Below the pieces are notes generated by a model. That model ran no database searches and was not told where the DNA came from. It saw nothing but the letters and a program-made list of their open reading frames with translations. The position numbers were made by a program, and so were the translations under genes. Below, one piece after another: positions 1-12,805 of a stretch of 64,000 nt of DNA; the stretch's first letter is position 1, and each line of letters opens with the position of its first letter. Source of the DNA: Desmodus rotundus (lineage: Eukaryota > Chordata > Mammalia > Chiroptera > Phyllostomidae); contig NW_026527500.1 of assembly GCF_022682495.2 (NCBI RefSeq), positions 429,083 through 493,082 on the forward strand, written 5' to 3'.

Positions 1-1548
1 ATCTGGATTGCTGTGTAGGATGATGCTGGCTTTATTAAAAGGGTCTGGGAGTCTTCCATGTTCTTGAAGTTTTTCTAATAATCTTTGAAGGATGGGGGCT
101 AGCCTTGCTTTAAATGCTTCGTAAAATCCTCCTGTCTAGTCCAGCGCTTTTGTGTGTTGAAAGCTTTTGAATTACTGTGTCAGTGTCATCAGTTGTGATT
201 GGACAGTTCAGGCTTTCTGCTTCTTCTTGATTGAGTTTTGGAAGGTCGCATTTGTCTAGAAATCTGTCCCTTTCACCCAGCCTTTCAAATGTCTTGGCTT
301 TTTTTTTTTTTTTTTTTTACCGTCCTTTCTATTGCTGTTGTATCAGTTGTAATCGCTCCTCTCCCATTTCTGATTGTGTTTATGTGGATCCTCTCTTTTC
401 GTCTTGACGAAGATGCTTAGAGGCTTATTGGTCTTGCTCTTCTTTTCAAAGCACCACTTCCTGGATTCATTGAACTTTGAATTGTGCTTTCAGTGTGTAT
501 GTTGTTTCATTGTGCTCTGTTCTCGTTATTTCCTTCCTTCTATTGTCTCTGGGCTGTCTTTGTTGTTTTTCCTCCAGTTCTTGTGGGAATCGGCTCCGGC
601 TGTTCATTGGAAAGGTTTCTCTTTTGGATAGGTCTGTACTGCTGTAAACTTCCGTCTCAGGACTGCCTTTGCTGTGACCCATCAGTTATGGGTCGTTGCA
701 AGTTCATTTTCATTTGTTTCCATGAACTTTTTTGATTTCCTCCTTCATATCATGCTTGACCCATTCACTGTTTAATAGCATGCTGTTTAATCTGCATGAG
801 TTTGAGTGGTTTTGAGTTCTCTCCTTGACGTTGGTTTCTACATTCAGGCCCTTGTGGCCAGAGAAAATGCGTGTTATGATTTCAATTCTCTTGAATTTGT
901 GGAGGCGTGTTCTGTCAACTATCCCGTGGTCTATCTTTGAAAATGTTCCATGTGTATTTGAAAAGAATAGGGATTTTGCTTCTTCGGGATGAAAGGCTCT
1001 CTCTCTCCGTATATATCAGTTTAGTCCGCTTGATGTAGGACAACGTTCAATGCCACAATGTCTTTGATGATATTTTGTGTGGAAAGCCGTCCATCTTTGA
1101 CAGTGGGGTGTTGGAATCCCCTACTATAACTGGGTTGCAGTCAATATCTCTCTCGAAGTGCTCAAGATTTTCTTTATGTGTTGGGGTGCTTCTATGTTGG
1201 GTGCATATATATATTTACAATGTTAACGTCTTGTGAATGGAGTCTCCCCTTGAGTAGGATGAAGGGATCTTCCGGGACACTTTTAATGTCTTTTTGAAGT
1301 CAGTTTCTCTTCTGATGTGAGCTATGCTACCCTGACTCCCCCTACCGCCAATCCACTTGCTCGGAATATTTTTCTCCAGCTCTTCCCATTCCGTCTTCGT
1401 AGGTCATTTGTTGTGAGGTGGGTCTCTTGTAGGCAGCATGTGTGTGGGCCATGCTTCCTTTTCCATTCACTATTGTATGTCTCTTGATTGGGGCACATAA
1501 TCCATTTACATTTAAGGTTATTGTTGATGAGTACTCCTTCCTTGCCAG
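1..1548 (-). pseudogene. L1 ORF2 remnant of U0 (endonuclease and RT start)
   Basis: The - strand aligns with the N-terminal part of L1 ORF2p, an endonuclease/reverse transcriptase that nicks target DNA and copies L1 RNA. The start is dead: where L1-F has ATGGCAATGAA, this copy reads CTGGCAAGGAA, so both candidate ATGs are lost. Internal stops and frameshifts break the frame throughout, and a T tract replaces about 25 bases of coding sequence at 299-318. The same defects occur in U1 and U2, so they predate the amplification. No functional protein is expected. Confidence 0.85.
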
Positions 1549-1581
1549 TTTCTCGTACCTGTGTTCATCACTGTCTCGGTG
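1..1581 (-). mobile_element. Array unit U0 (partial): L1 ORF2 5' part
   Basis: This is the left-truncated first unit, cut by the window edge inside the reverse-transcriptase region. It covers, in - strand order, the inter-ORF leader (about 1549-1581), the endonuclease domain and the start of RT. It carries the derived 20-base T tract at 299-318 that is also present in U1-U3. It differs from U1 at a few positions, for example around 53 and at 994. Its right edge joins the A-rich 3' tail of U1 at about 1582. Confidence 0.9.
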
Positions 1582-4500
1582 TTTTTGTTTTTAATTTTTA
1601 TTGTTATTCAGTTACAGTTGTATGCCTTCTCTCCCCAACCCTGCAGCCCACCCCAGCTGAACCCACATCCCTGACCGACATCCAACCTCCACCCCCGCCC
1701 CACAACCACCCCCCATCCCTCACCCCGCCCGATCCTGTCCATGCGTCCTTCACAGAAGCTCCTGCAATCCTCTCCTCCCACCGTTCCTACCCGACTCCCC
1801 CAAGGCTAGTGTGAGATTGTTCTCAACTTCAATGTCTCTGGATATATTTTGTTTGTTTCATTCTTCTAATGATTATGTTCCAGTTAAAGGTGGGATCATA
1901 TGGTATTTGTCCCTCACCGCCTGGCTTATTTCACTTAGCATAATGCTCTCCAGTTCCATCCTTGCTCTTGCACAGGGTGTGAGCTCCTCCTTGCCTTCTG
2001 CTGCGTAGAATTCCATTGCGTAAATGTACCGTAGACTTTGGACCCACTCGTTTGCTGATGGGCACTTAGGTTGCTTCCAGTACTTGGCTATTGTAAACTG
2101 TGCTGCTATGAACATTGGGGTGCACAGGTTCTTTTGCATTGGTGTTTCAGGGTTCTTAGGATATAACCCCAGCAGCGGAATTGCGGGGTCAAAGGCAGTT
2201 CCATTTTTAGATTTGTGAGGAAATTCCATAGTGTTTTCCACAGTGGCCTCACCAGTCTGCATTCCCCCCAACAGCGCACTAGGGTTCCCTTTTCTCTGCA
2301 TCCTCTTCACCCTTTGTGTGTGGATTCGTTCACGTTGGCCACTCTGACCGGTGTGAGATGGTACCTCCTTGTGGTTTGAATTGGCATCTCTCTGATGGCT
2401 AGTGATGCCGAGTATCTTTTCCTATGTCTCTGGGCCCTCTGTATGTCTTCCTTGGAGAAGTGTCTGTTCAAGTCCCTTGCCCCTTTTTCAATTGGGTTGC
2501 TTGTCTTCCTGGAGTGGAGTCCTGTGAGTTCTTTATCTAGTTTTGGAGAGCAGGTCCTTGTCGGACGTATTGTTAGCTACTATGTTTTCCCATACTGTTG
2601 GTTCTTTTGTGATTTGGGGCTGTTTTCCTTAGCCGTGCAGAAGCTTTTTGTTTTGATGCAGTCCCATTTTTTATTCTTTCCCTTATGTCCCTTGCTTTAG
2701 GGGATATGTCCGTGAGGATGTTGCTGCAGGGAATGCCTGATAGTGTCCTGCCAATGTTTTCCTCAAGGACTTTTATGGTGTTACAACGTATGTGTGAGTC
2801 TTTTATCCACCTTCATTTTATTTCTGTGTACGGCGTAAGTTGCTGGTTGAGTCCCTTTCTCTTTTTTCTTTCCTTTTTATTTTTTTTTTCACGTACCTGT
2901 CCAGATCTCCCAACACCATCTGTTGAAGAGGCTGCTTTTGCTCCATTTTACGCTCCTGCCTCCTTCGTCACATGTTAATTGACCGTAAAGGCTTGAGTTT
3001 ATTTCTGGGCTCTCTTTTCTGTTCCATTGGTCTATGTGCCTGCTTTTATGCCGGTACCGGGCTGTTTGGATCACAGTGGCCTTGTAATACAGTTTGACCT
3101 CAGGTTTTGTGATCCCTCCTGCTTTGTTCTGCTTTCGCAACATTGCTGCAGCTATTCGGCGTCGTTTATGGTTCCACATAAATTTCTGAAATGTTTCTTC
3201 TGTGACTGTGAAATATGTCATGGGTACTCTAACAGGGATTGCATGAATCTATACATCGCTCTGGGTGGTAGAGCCATTTCGATGATGTTAATTCTTCCAA
3301 TTGATGAGCATGGGACATGCTTGCATTTCTGGTGTCTTCCTTAATTTCTTTCTTCAATGAGGTGTAGTGTTCCGAGTACAGGTATTTTACCTCCTTGGCG
3401 CGGTTTATTCCTTGGTACTTCCTTTTTCTTGTTGCTGCATCAAATGGGATTTTATTTTTCCTATGTCCATGGTTGGTGCCCAGAAATGCCTCTGATTTCT
3501 GAGCATTGACTTTGTATCCGGCTGTGTTGCCCCATTCATTGATTAGGTCGAATAGTTTCTGTGGAGTCTGTGGAATTGTCGGCGTACACTCTCATGTCAT
3601 CTGCAACACAATGGCCGTTTTGTTTCCTCCTTTCCAATTTGGATGCCTTTTGTGTCTTGTTCTTGTCTCATTGCTGTGGCTAGGGCTTCCAATACTGCGT
3701 TGACTAGGAGCAGTGAAGGCGGGCATCCCCGTCTTGTTCCTGATCTTCGTTGGAAAGTTCTAAGTTTTTGTCCATTGAGTACGATGTCGGCCGTAGGCCT
3801 CTCCTACATGGCCTCTATGATGTTGAGGAATGCTCCCTCTATCCCACTTTGCTGAGTGTTTTTTTTTTTGTTTGGTGGTTATCATAAACCGCTGCTGTAC
3901 CTTATCAAATGTTTTTTTCCACATCGATAGATGATATCATGTGGGTTTTGTCTTAGCTTTTGGTTATGTGGTGTTTTATGTGTGTTGACTTGCGAATATG
4001 ATACCGTCCTTCCATCCCTGGGATGAACCCCACTTGGTCATGGTGAATGCTCTTTTCAATGTATTGCTGGATGTGGTTTGCCAATATTTTGTTGAGGATT
4101 TCAGAATCTCTATTCATCAGCAATATAGGTCGGAAGTGTTCTTTCTCTGTTATGTCTTTATCTGGATTGCTGTGTAGGATGATGCTGGCTTTATTAAAAG
4201 GGTCTGGGAGTCTTCCATCTTCTTGAAATTTTTCTAATAATCTTTGAAGGATGGGGGCTAGCCTTGCTTTAAATGCTTCGTAAAATCCTCCTGTCTAGTC
4301 CAGCGCTTTTGTGTGTTGAAAGCTTTTGAATTACTGTGTCAGTGTCATCAGTTGTGATTGGACAGTTCAGGCTTTCTGCTTCTTCTTGATTGAGTTTTGG
4401 AAGGTCGCATTTGTCTAGAAATCTGTCCCTTTCACCCAGCCTTTCAAATGTCTTGGCTTTTTTTTTTTTTTTTTTTTACCGTCCTTTCTATTGCTGTTGT

Positions 4501-5740
4501 ATCAGTTGTAATCGCTCCTCTCCCATTTCTGATTGTGTTTATGTGGATCCTCTCTTTTCGTCTTGACGAAGATGCTTAGAGGCTTATTGGTCTTGCTCTT
4601 CTTTTCAAAGCACCACTTCCTGGATTCATTGAACTTTGAATTGTGCTTTCAGTGTGTATGTTGTTTCATTGTGCTCTGTTCTCGTTATTTCCTTCCTTCT
4701 ATTGTCTCTGGGCTGTCTTTGTTGTTTTTCCTCCAGTTCTTGTGGGAATCGGCTCCGGCTGTTCATTGGAAAGGTTTCTCTTTTGGATAGGTCTGTACTG
4801 CTGTAAACTTCCGTCTCAGGACTGCCTTTGCTGTGACCCATCAGTTATGGGTCGTTGCAAGTTCATTTTCATTTGTTTCCATGAACTTTTTTGATTTCCT
4901 CCTTCATATCATGCTTGACCCATTCACTGTTTAATAGCATGCTGTTTAATCTGCATGAGTTTGAGTGGTTTTGAGTTCTCTCCTTGACGTTGGTTTCTAC
5001 ATTCAGGCCCTTGTGGCCAGAGAAAATGCGTGTTATGATTTCAATTCTCTTGAATTTGTGGAGGCGTGTTCTGTCAACTATCCCGTGGTCTATCTTTGAA
5101 AATGTTCCATGTGTATTTGAAAAGAATAGGGATTGTGCTTCTTCGGGATGAAAGGCTCTCTCTCTCCGTATATATCAGTTTAGTCCGCTTGATGTAGGAC
5201 AACGTTCAATGCCACAATGTCTTTGATGATATTTTGTGTGGAAAGCCGTCCATCTTTGACAGTGGGGTGTTGGAATCCCCTACTATAACTGGGTTGCAGT
5301 CAATATCTCTCTCGAAGTGCTCAAGATTTTCTTTATGTGTTGGGGTGCTTCTATGTTGGGTGCATATATATATTTACAATGTTAACGTCTTGTGAATGGA
5401 GTCTCCCCTTGAGTAGGATGAAGGGATCTTCCGGGACCCTTTTAATGTCTCTTTGAAGTCAGTTTGTCTTCTGATGTGAGCTATGCTACCCTGACTCCCC
5501 CTACCGCCAATCCACTTGCTCGGAATATTTTTCTCCAGCTCTTCCCATTCCGTCTTCGTAGGTCATTTGTTCTGAGGTGGGTCTCTTGTAGGCAGCATGT
5601 GTGTGGGCCATGCTTCCTTTTCCATTCACTATTGTATGTCTCTTGATTGGGGCACATAATCCATTTACATTTAAGGTTATTGTTGATGAGTACTCCTTCC
5701 TTGCCAGTTTCTCGTATCTGTGTTCATCTCTGTCTCGGTG
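1582..5740 (-). mobile_element. Array unit U1: L1 ORF2 + 3' UTR, 4159 bp
   Basis: This is a complete unit. In - strand order it runs from the inter-ORF leader (about 5708-5740) through ORF2 (5707-1873) to a 3' UTR of about 290 bases ending in a short A-rich tail at 1582-1600. The 3' UTR has the G-rich run typical of the L1s in this window, seen on + as the C-rich stretch at about 1640-1740. No target-site duplication flanks it, because both neighbours are other units. This argues against independent insertion of each unit. Confidence 0.92.
1873..5707 (-). pseudogene. L1 ORF2 pseudogene of U1
   Basis: The span of about 3.84 kb equals a full L1 ORF2 of roughly 1275 codons. The C-terminal end is the best preserved: the last 145 codons (2310-1873) are open and end in LTGT plus stop, like the other L1s here. 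The reverse-transcriptase catalytic Asp pair survives as ADDMRVY near 3590-3604, but the frame is broken on both sides. Both possible start ATGs at 5700-5707 are mutated (CTG and AGG). The 20-base T tract at 4458-4477 replaces coding sequence. Clearly dead. Confidence 0.88.
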
Positions 5741-8700
5741 TTTTTGTTTTTAATTTTTATTGTTATTCAGTTACAGTTGTATGCCTTCTCTCCCCAACCC
5801 TGCAGCCCACCCCAGCTGAACCCACATCCCTGCCCGACATCCAACCTCCACCCCCGCCCCACAACCACCCCCCATCCCTCACCCCGCCCGATCCTGTCCA
5901 TGCGTCCTTCACAGAAGCTCCTGCAATCCTCTCCTCCCACCGTTCCTACCCGACTCCCCCAAGGCTAGTGTGAGATTGTTCTCAACTTCAATGTCTCTGG
6001 ATATATTTTGTTTGTTTCATTCTTCTAATGATTATGTTCCAGTTAAAGGTGGGATCATATGGTATTTGTCCCTCACCGCCTGGCTTATTTCACTTAGCAT
6101 AATGCTCTCCAGTTCCATCCTTGCTCTTGCACAGGGTGTGAGCTCCTCCTTGCCTTCTGCTGCGTAGAATTCCATTGCGTAAATGTACCGTAGACTTTGG
6201 ACCCACTCGTTTGCTGATGGGCACTTAGGTTGCTTCCAGTACTTGGCTATTGTAAACTGTGCTGCTATGAACATTGGGGTGCACAGGTTCTTTTGCATTG
6301 GTGTTTCAGGGTTCTTAGGATATAACCCCAGCAGCGGAATTGCGGGGTCAAAGGCAGTTCCATTTTTAGATTTGTGAGGAAATTCCATAGTGTTTTCCAC
6401 AGTGGCCTCACCAGTCTGCATTCCCCCCAACAGCGCACTAGGGTTCCCTTTTCTCTGCATCCTCTTCACCCTTTGTGTGTGGATTCGTTCACGTTGGCCA
6501 CTCTGACCGGTGTGAGATGGTACCTCCTTGTGGTTTGAATTGGCATCTCTCTGATGGCTAGTGATGCCGAGTATCTTTTCCTATGTCTCTGGGCCCTCTG
6601 TATGTCTTCCTTGGAGAAGTGTCTGTTCAAGTCCCTTGCCCCTTTTTCAATTGGGTTGCTTGTCTTCCTGGAGTGGAGTCCTGTGAGTTCTTTATCTAGT
6701 TTTGGAGAGCAGGTCCTTGTCGGACGTATTGTTAGCTACTATGTTTTCCCATACTGTTGGTTCTTTTGTGATTTGGGGCTGTTTTCCTTAGCCGTGCAGA
6801 AGCTTTTTGTTTTGATGCAGTCCCATTTTTTATTCTTTCCCTTATGTCCCTTGCTTTAGGGGATATGTCCGTGAGGATGTTGCTGCAGGGAATGCCTGAT
6901 AGTGTCCTGCCAATGTTTTCCTCAAGGACTTTTATGGTGTTACAAGTATGTGTGAGTCTTTTATCCACCTTCATTTTATTTCTGTGTACGGCGTAAGTTG
7001 CTGGTTGAGTCCCTTTCTCTTTTTTCTTTCCTTTTTATTTTTTTTTTCACGTACCTGTCCAGATCTCCCAACACCATCTGTTGAAGAGGCTGCTTTTGCT
7101 CCATTTTACGCTCCTGCCTCCTTCGTCACATGTTAATTGACCGTAAAGGCTTGAGTTTATTTCTGGGCTCTCTTTTCTGTTCCATTGGTCTATGTGCCTG
7201 CTTTTATGCCGGTACCGGGCTGTTTGGATCACAGTGGCCTTGTAATACAGTTTGACCTCAGGTTTTGTGATACCTCCTGCTTTGTTCTGCTTTCGCAACA
7301 TTGCTGCAGCTATTCGGCGTCGTTTATGGTTCCACATAAATTTCTGAAATGTTTCTTCTGTGACTGTGAAATATGTCATGGGTACTCTAACAGGGATTGC
7401 ATGAATCTATACATCGCTCTGGGTGGTAGAGCCATTTCGATGATGTTAATTCTTCCAATTGATGAGCATGGGACATGCTTGCATTTCTGGTGTCTTCCTT
7501 AATTTCTTTCTTCAATGAGGTGTAGTGTTCCGAGTACAGGTATTTTACCTCCTTGGCGCGGTTTATTCCTTGGTACTTCCTTTTTCTTGTTGCTGCATCA
7601 AATGGGATTTTATTTTTCCTATGTCCATGGTTGGTGCCCAGAAATGCCTCTGATTTCTGAGCATTGACTTTGTATCCGGCTGTGTTGCCCCATTCATTGA
7701 TTAGGTCGAATAGTTTCTGTGGAGTCTGTGGAATTGTCGGCGTACACTCTCATGTCATCTGCAACACAATGGCCGTTTTGTTTCCTCCTTTCCAATTTGG
7801 ATGCCTTTTGTGTCTTGTTCTTGTCTCATTGCTGTGGCTAGGGCTTCCAATACTGCGTTGACTAGGAGCAGTGAAGGCGGGCATCCCCGTCTTGTTCCTG
7901 ATCTTCGTTGGAAAGTTCTAAGTTTTTGTCCATTGAGTACGATGTCGGCCGTAGGCCTCTCCTACATGGCCTCTATGATGTTGAGGAATGCTCCCTCTAT
8001 CCCACTTTGCTGAGTGTTTTTTTTTTTTGTTTGGTGGTTATCATAAACCGCTGCTGTACCTTATCAAATGTTTTTTTCCACATCGATAGATGATATCATG
8101 TGGGTTTTGTCTTAGCTTTTGGTTATGTGGTGTTTTATGTGTGTTGACTTGCGAATATGATACCGTCCTTCCATCCCTGGGATGAACCCCACTTGGTCAT
8201 GGTGAATGCTCTTTTCAATGTATTGCTGGATGTGGTTTGCCAATATTTTGTTGAGGATTTCAGAATCTCTATTCATCAGCAATATAGGTCGGAAGTGTTC
8301 TTTCTCTGTTATGTCTTTATCTGGATTGCTGTGTAGGATGATGCTGGCTTTATTAAAAGGGTCTGGGAGTCTTCCATCTTCTTGAAATTTTTCTAATAAT
8401 CTTTGAAGGATGGGGGCTAGCCTTGCTTTAAATGCTTCGTAAAATCCTCCTGTCTAGTCCAGCGCTTTTGTGTGTTGAAAGCTTTTGAATTACTGTGTCA
8501 GTGTCATCAGTTGTGATTGGACAGTTCAGGCTTTCTGCTTCTTCTTGATTGAGTTTTGGAAGGTCGCATTTGTCTAGAAATCTGTCCCTTTCACCCAGCC
8601 TTTCAAATGTCTTGGCTTTTTTTTTTTTTTTTTTTTTACCGTCCTTTCTATTGCTGTTGTATCAGTTGTAATCGCTCCTCTCCCATTTCTGATTGTGTTT

Positions 8701-9900
8701 ATGTGGATCCTCTCTTTTCGTCTTGACGAAGATGCTTAGAGGCTTATTGGTCTTGCTCTTCTTTTCAAAGCACCACTTCCTGGATTCATTGAACTTTGAA
8801 TTGTGCTTTCAGTGTGTATGTTGTTTCATTGTGCTCTGTTCTCGTTATTTCCTTCCTTCTATTGTCTCTGGGCTGTCTTTGTTGTTTTTCCTCCAGTTCT
8901 TGTGGGAATCGGCTCCGGCTGTTCATTGGAAAGGTTTCTCTTTTGGATAGGTCTGTACTGCTGTAAACTTCCGTCTCAGGACTGCCTTTGCTGTGACCCA
9001 TCAGTTATGGGTCGTTGCAAGTTCATTTTCATTTGTTTCCATGAACTTTTTTGATTTCCTCCTTCATATCATGCTTGACCCATTCACTGTTTAATAGCAT
9101 GCTGTTTAATCTGCATGAGTTTGAGTGGTTTTGAGTTCTCTCCTTGACGTTGGTTTCTACATTCAGGCCCTTGTGGCCAGAGAAAATGCGTGTTATGATT
9201 TCAATTCTCTTGAATTTGTGGAGGCGTGTTCTGTCAACTATCCCGTGGTCTATCTTTGAAAATGTTCCATGTGTATTTGAAAAGAATAGGGATTGTGCTT
9301 CTTCGGGATGAAAGGCTCTCTCTCTCCGTATATATCAGTTTAGTCCGCTTGATGTAGGACAACGTTCAATGCCACAATGTCTTTGATGATATTTTGTGTG
9401 GAAAGCCGTCCATCTTTGACAGTGGGGTGTTGGAATCCCCTACTATAACTGGGTTGCAGTCAATATCTCTCTCGAAGTGCTCAAGATTTTCTTTATGTGT
9501 TGGGGTGCTTCTATGTTGGGTGCATATATATATTTACAATGTTAACGTCTTGTGAATGGAGTCTCCCCTTGAGTAGGATGAAGGGATCTTCCGGGACCCT
9601 TTTAATGTCTCTTTGAAGTCAGTTTGTCTTCTGATGTGAGCTATGCTACCCTGACTCCCCCTACCGCCAATCCACTTGCTCGGAATATTTTTCTCCAGCT
9701 CTTCCCATTCCGTCTTCGTAGGTCATTTGTTCTGAGGTGGGTCTCTTGTAGGCAGCATGTGTGTGGGCCATGCTTCCTTTTCCATTCACTATTGTATGTC
9801 TCTTGATTGGGGCACATAATCCATTTACATTTAAGGTTATTGTTGATGAGTACTCCTTCCTTGCCAGTTTCTCGTATCTGTGTTCATCTCTGTCTTGGTG
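5741..9900 (-). mobile_element. Array unit U2: L1 ORF2 + 3' UTR, 4160 bp
   Basis: This unit is nearly identical to U1 along its whole length. Differences seen by eye include a one-base deletion near 6945 (ACAAGTATG here, ACAACGTATG in U1), an A for C at about 7272, and a few changes in the 3' UTR at 5741-6031. The joint with U3 at about 9901 has the same structure as the other joints. The T tract is 21 bases (8617-8637). Confidence 0.92.
6032..9867 (-). pseudogene. L1 ORF2 pseudogene of U2
   Basis: This is the same decayed ORF2 as in U1, with the same lost start codons (9860-9867), the same scattered stops and the same open C-terminal stretch (6469-6032) ending in LTGT. Sharing nearly all disabling changes with U1 shows that the sequence was already dead when it was duplicated. 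It cannot encode endonuclease or reverse transcriptase activity. Confidence 0.88.
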
Positions 9901-12778
9901 TTTTTGTTTTTAATTTTTATTGTTATTCAGTTACAGTTGTATGCCTTCTCTCCCCAACCCTGCAGCCCACCCCAGCTGAACCCACATCCCTGCCCGACAT
10001 CCAACCTCCACCCCCACCCCACAACCACCCCCCATCCCTCACCCCGCCCGATCCTGTCCATGCGTCCTTCACAGAAGCTCCTGCAATCCTCTCCTCCCAC
10101 CGTTCCTACCCGACTCCCCCAAGGCTAGTGTGAGATTGTTCTCAACTTCAATGTCTCTGGGTATATTTTGTTTGCTTCATTCTTCTAATGATTATGTTCC
10201 AGTTAAAGGTGGGATCATATGGTATTTGTCCCTCACCGCCTGGCTTATTTCACTTAGCATAATGCTCTCCAGTTCCATCCTTGCTCTTGCACAGGGTGTG
10301 AGCTCCTCCTTTCCTTCTGCTGCGTAGAATTCCATTGCGTAAATGTACCGTAGACTTTGGACCCACTCGTTTGCTGATGGGCACTTAGGTTGCTTCCAGT
10401 ACTTGGCTATTGTAAACTGTGCTGCTATGAACATTGGGGTGCACAGGTTCTTTTGCATTGGTGTTTCAGGGTTCTTAGGATATAATCCCAGCAGCGGAAT
10501 TGCTGGGTCAAAGGGCAGTTCCATTTTTAGATTTGTGAGGAAATTCCATAGTGTTTTCCACAGTGGCCTCACCAGTCTGCATTCCCCCCAACAGCGCACT
10601 AGGGTTCCCTTTTCTCTGCATCCTCTTCACCCTTTGTGTGTGGATTCGTTCACGTTGGCCACTCTGACCGGTGTGAGATGGTACCTCCTTGTCGTTTGAA
10701 TTGGCATCTCTCTGATGGCTAGTGATGCCGAGTATCTTTTCCTATGTCTCTGGGCCCTCTGTATGTCTTCCTTGGAGAAGTGTCTGTTCAAGTCCCTTGC
10801 CCCTTTTTCAATTGGGTTGCTTGTCTTCCTGGAGTGGAGTCCTGTGAGTTCTTTATCTAGTTTTGGAGAGCAGGTCCTTGTCGGATGTGTCGTTAGCTAC
10901 TATGTTTTCCCATACTGTTGGTTCTTTTGTGATTTGGGGCTGTTTTCCTTAGCCGTGCAGAAGCTTTTTGTTTTGATGCGGTCCCATTTTTTATTCTTTC
11001 CCTTATGTCCCTTGCTTTAGGGGATATGTCCGTGAGGATGTTGCTGCAGGGAATGCCTGATAGTGTCCTGCCCATGTTTTCCTCAAGGACTTTTATGGTG
11101 TTACAACGTATGTGTGAGTCTTTTATCCACCTTCATTTTATTTCTGTGTACGGCGTAAGTTGCTGGTTGAGTCCCTTTCTCTTTTTTCTTTCCTTTTTAT
11201 TTTTTTTTTTCACGTACCTGTCCAGATCTCCCAACACCATCTGTTGAAGAGGCTGCTTTTGCTCCATTTTACGCTCCTGCCTCCTTCGTCACATGTTAAT
11301 TGCCCGTAAAGGCTTGAGTTTATTTCTGGGCTCTCTTTTCTGTTCCATTGGTCTATGTGCCTGCTTTTATGCCGGTACCGGGCTGTTTGGATCACAGTGG
11401 CCTTGTAATACAGTTTGACCTCAGGTTTTGTGATCCCTCCTGCTTTGTTCTGCCTTCGCAACATTGCTGCAGCTATTCGGCGTCGTTTATGGTTCCATAT
11501 AAATTTCTGAAATGTTTCTTCTGTGACTGTGAAATATGTCATGGGTACTCTAACAGGGATTGCATGAATCTATACATCGCTCTGGGTGGTAGAGCCATTT
11601 CGATGATGTTAATTCTTCCAATTGATGAGCATGGGACATGCTTGCATTTCTGGTGTCTTCCTTAATTTCTTTCTTCAATGAGGTGTAGTGTTCCCAGTAC
11701 AGGTATTTTACCTCCTTGGCGCGGTTTATTCCTTGGTACTTCCTTTTTCTTGTTGCTGCATCAAATGGGATTTTATTTTTCCTGATGTCCATGGTTGGTG
11801 CACAGAAATGCCTCTGATTTCTGAGCATTGACTTTGTATCCGGCTGTGCTGCCCCATTCATTGATTAGGTCGAATAGTTTCTGTGGAGTCTGTGGAATTG
11901 TCGGCGTACACTCTCATGTCATCTGCAACACAATGGCCGTTTTGTTTCCTCCTTTCCAATTTGGATGCCTTTTGTGTCTTGTTCTTGTCTCATTGCTGTG
12001 GCTAGGGCTTCCAATACTGCGTTGACTAGGAGCAGTGAAGGCGGGCATCCCCGTCTTGTTCCTGATCTTCGTTGGAAAGCTCTAAGTTTTTGTCCATTGA
12101 GTACGATGTCGGCCGTAGGCCTCTCCTACATGGCCTCTATGATGTTGAGGAATGCTCCCTCTATCCCACTTTGCTGAGTGTTTTTTTTTTGTTTGGTGGT
12201 TATCATAAACCGCTGCTGTACCTTATCAAATGTTTTTTTCCACATCGATAGATGATATCATGTGGGTTTTGTCTTAGCTTTTGGTTATGTGGTGTTTTAT
12301 GTGTGTTGACTTGCGAATATGATACCATACTTGCATCCCTGGGATGAACCCCACTTGGTCATGGTGAATGCTCTTTTCAATGTATTGCTGGATGTGGTTT
12401 GCCAGTATTTTGTTGAGGATTTCAGAATCTCTATTCATCAGCAATATAGGTCGGAAGTGTTCTTTCTCTGTTATGTCTTTATCTGGATTGCTGTGTAGGA
12501 TGATGCTGGCTTTATTAAAAGGGTCTGGGAGTCTTCCATCTTCTTGAAGTTTTTCTAATAATCTTTGAAGGATGGGGGCTAGCCTTGCTTTAAATGCTTC
12601 GTAAAATCCTCCTGTCTAGTCCAGCGCTTTTGTGTGTTGAAAGCTTTTGAATTACTGTGTCAGTGTCATCAGTTGTGATTGGACAGTTCAGGCTTTCTGC
12701 TTCTTCTTGATTGAGTTTTGGAAGGTCGCATTTGTCTAGAAATCTGTCCCTTTCACCCAGCCTTTCAAATGTCTTGGC

Positions 12779-12805
12779 TTTTTTTTTTTTTTTTTTTTTT
12801 TTTTT
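12779..12805 (+). repeat. Homopolymer T tract, 27 bases (longest of four)
   Basis: Equivalent tracts lie at 299-318 (20), 4458-4477 (20) and 8617-8637 (21). In U4 and L1-F the same place holds ordinary ORF2 sequence beginning ATACAG and running about 25 bases. The tract is therefore a derived replacement shared by U0-U3. Confidence 0.9.

Noticed and set aside
1488..1814. Recurring proline-rich 108-codon frame on + (also at 5647 and 9807)
   Set aside because: It is the antisense of the L1 3' UTR and recurs only because the array unit recurs. The proline runs come from the C-rich strand of the G-rich 3' UTR.
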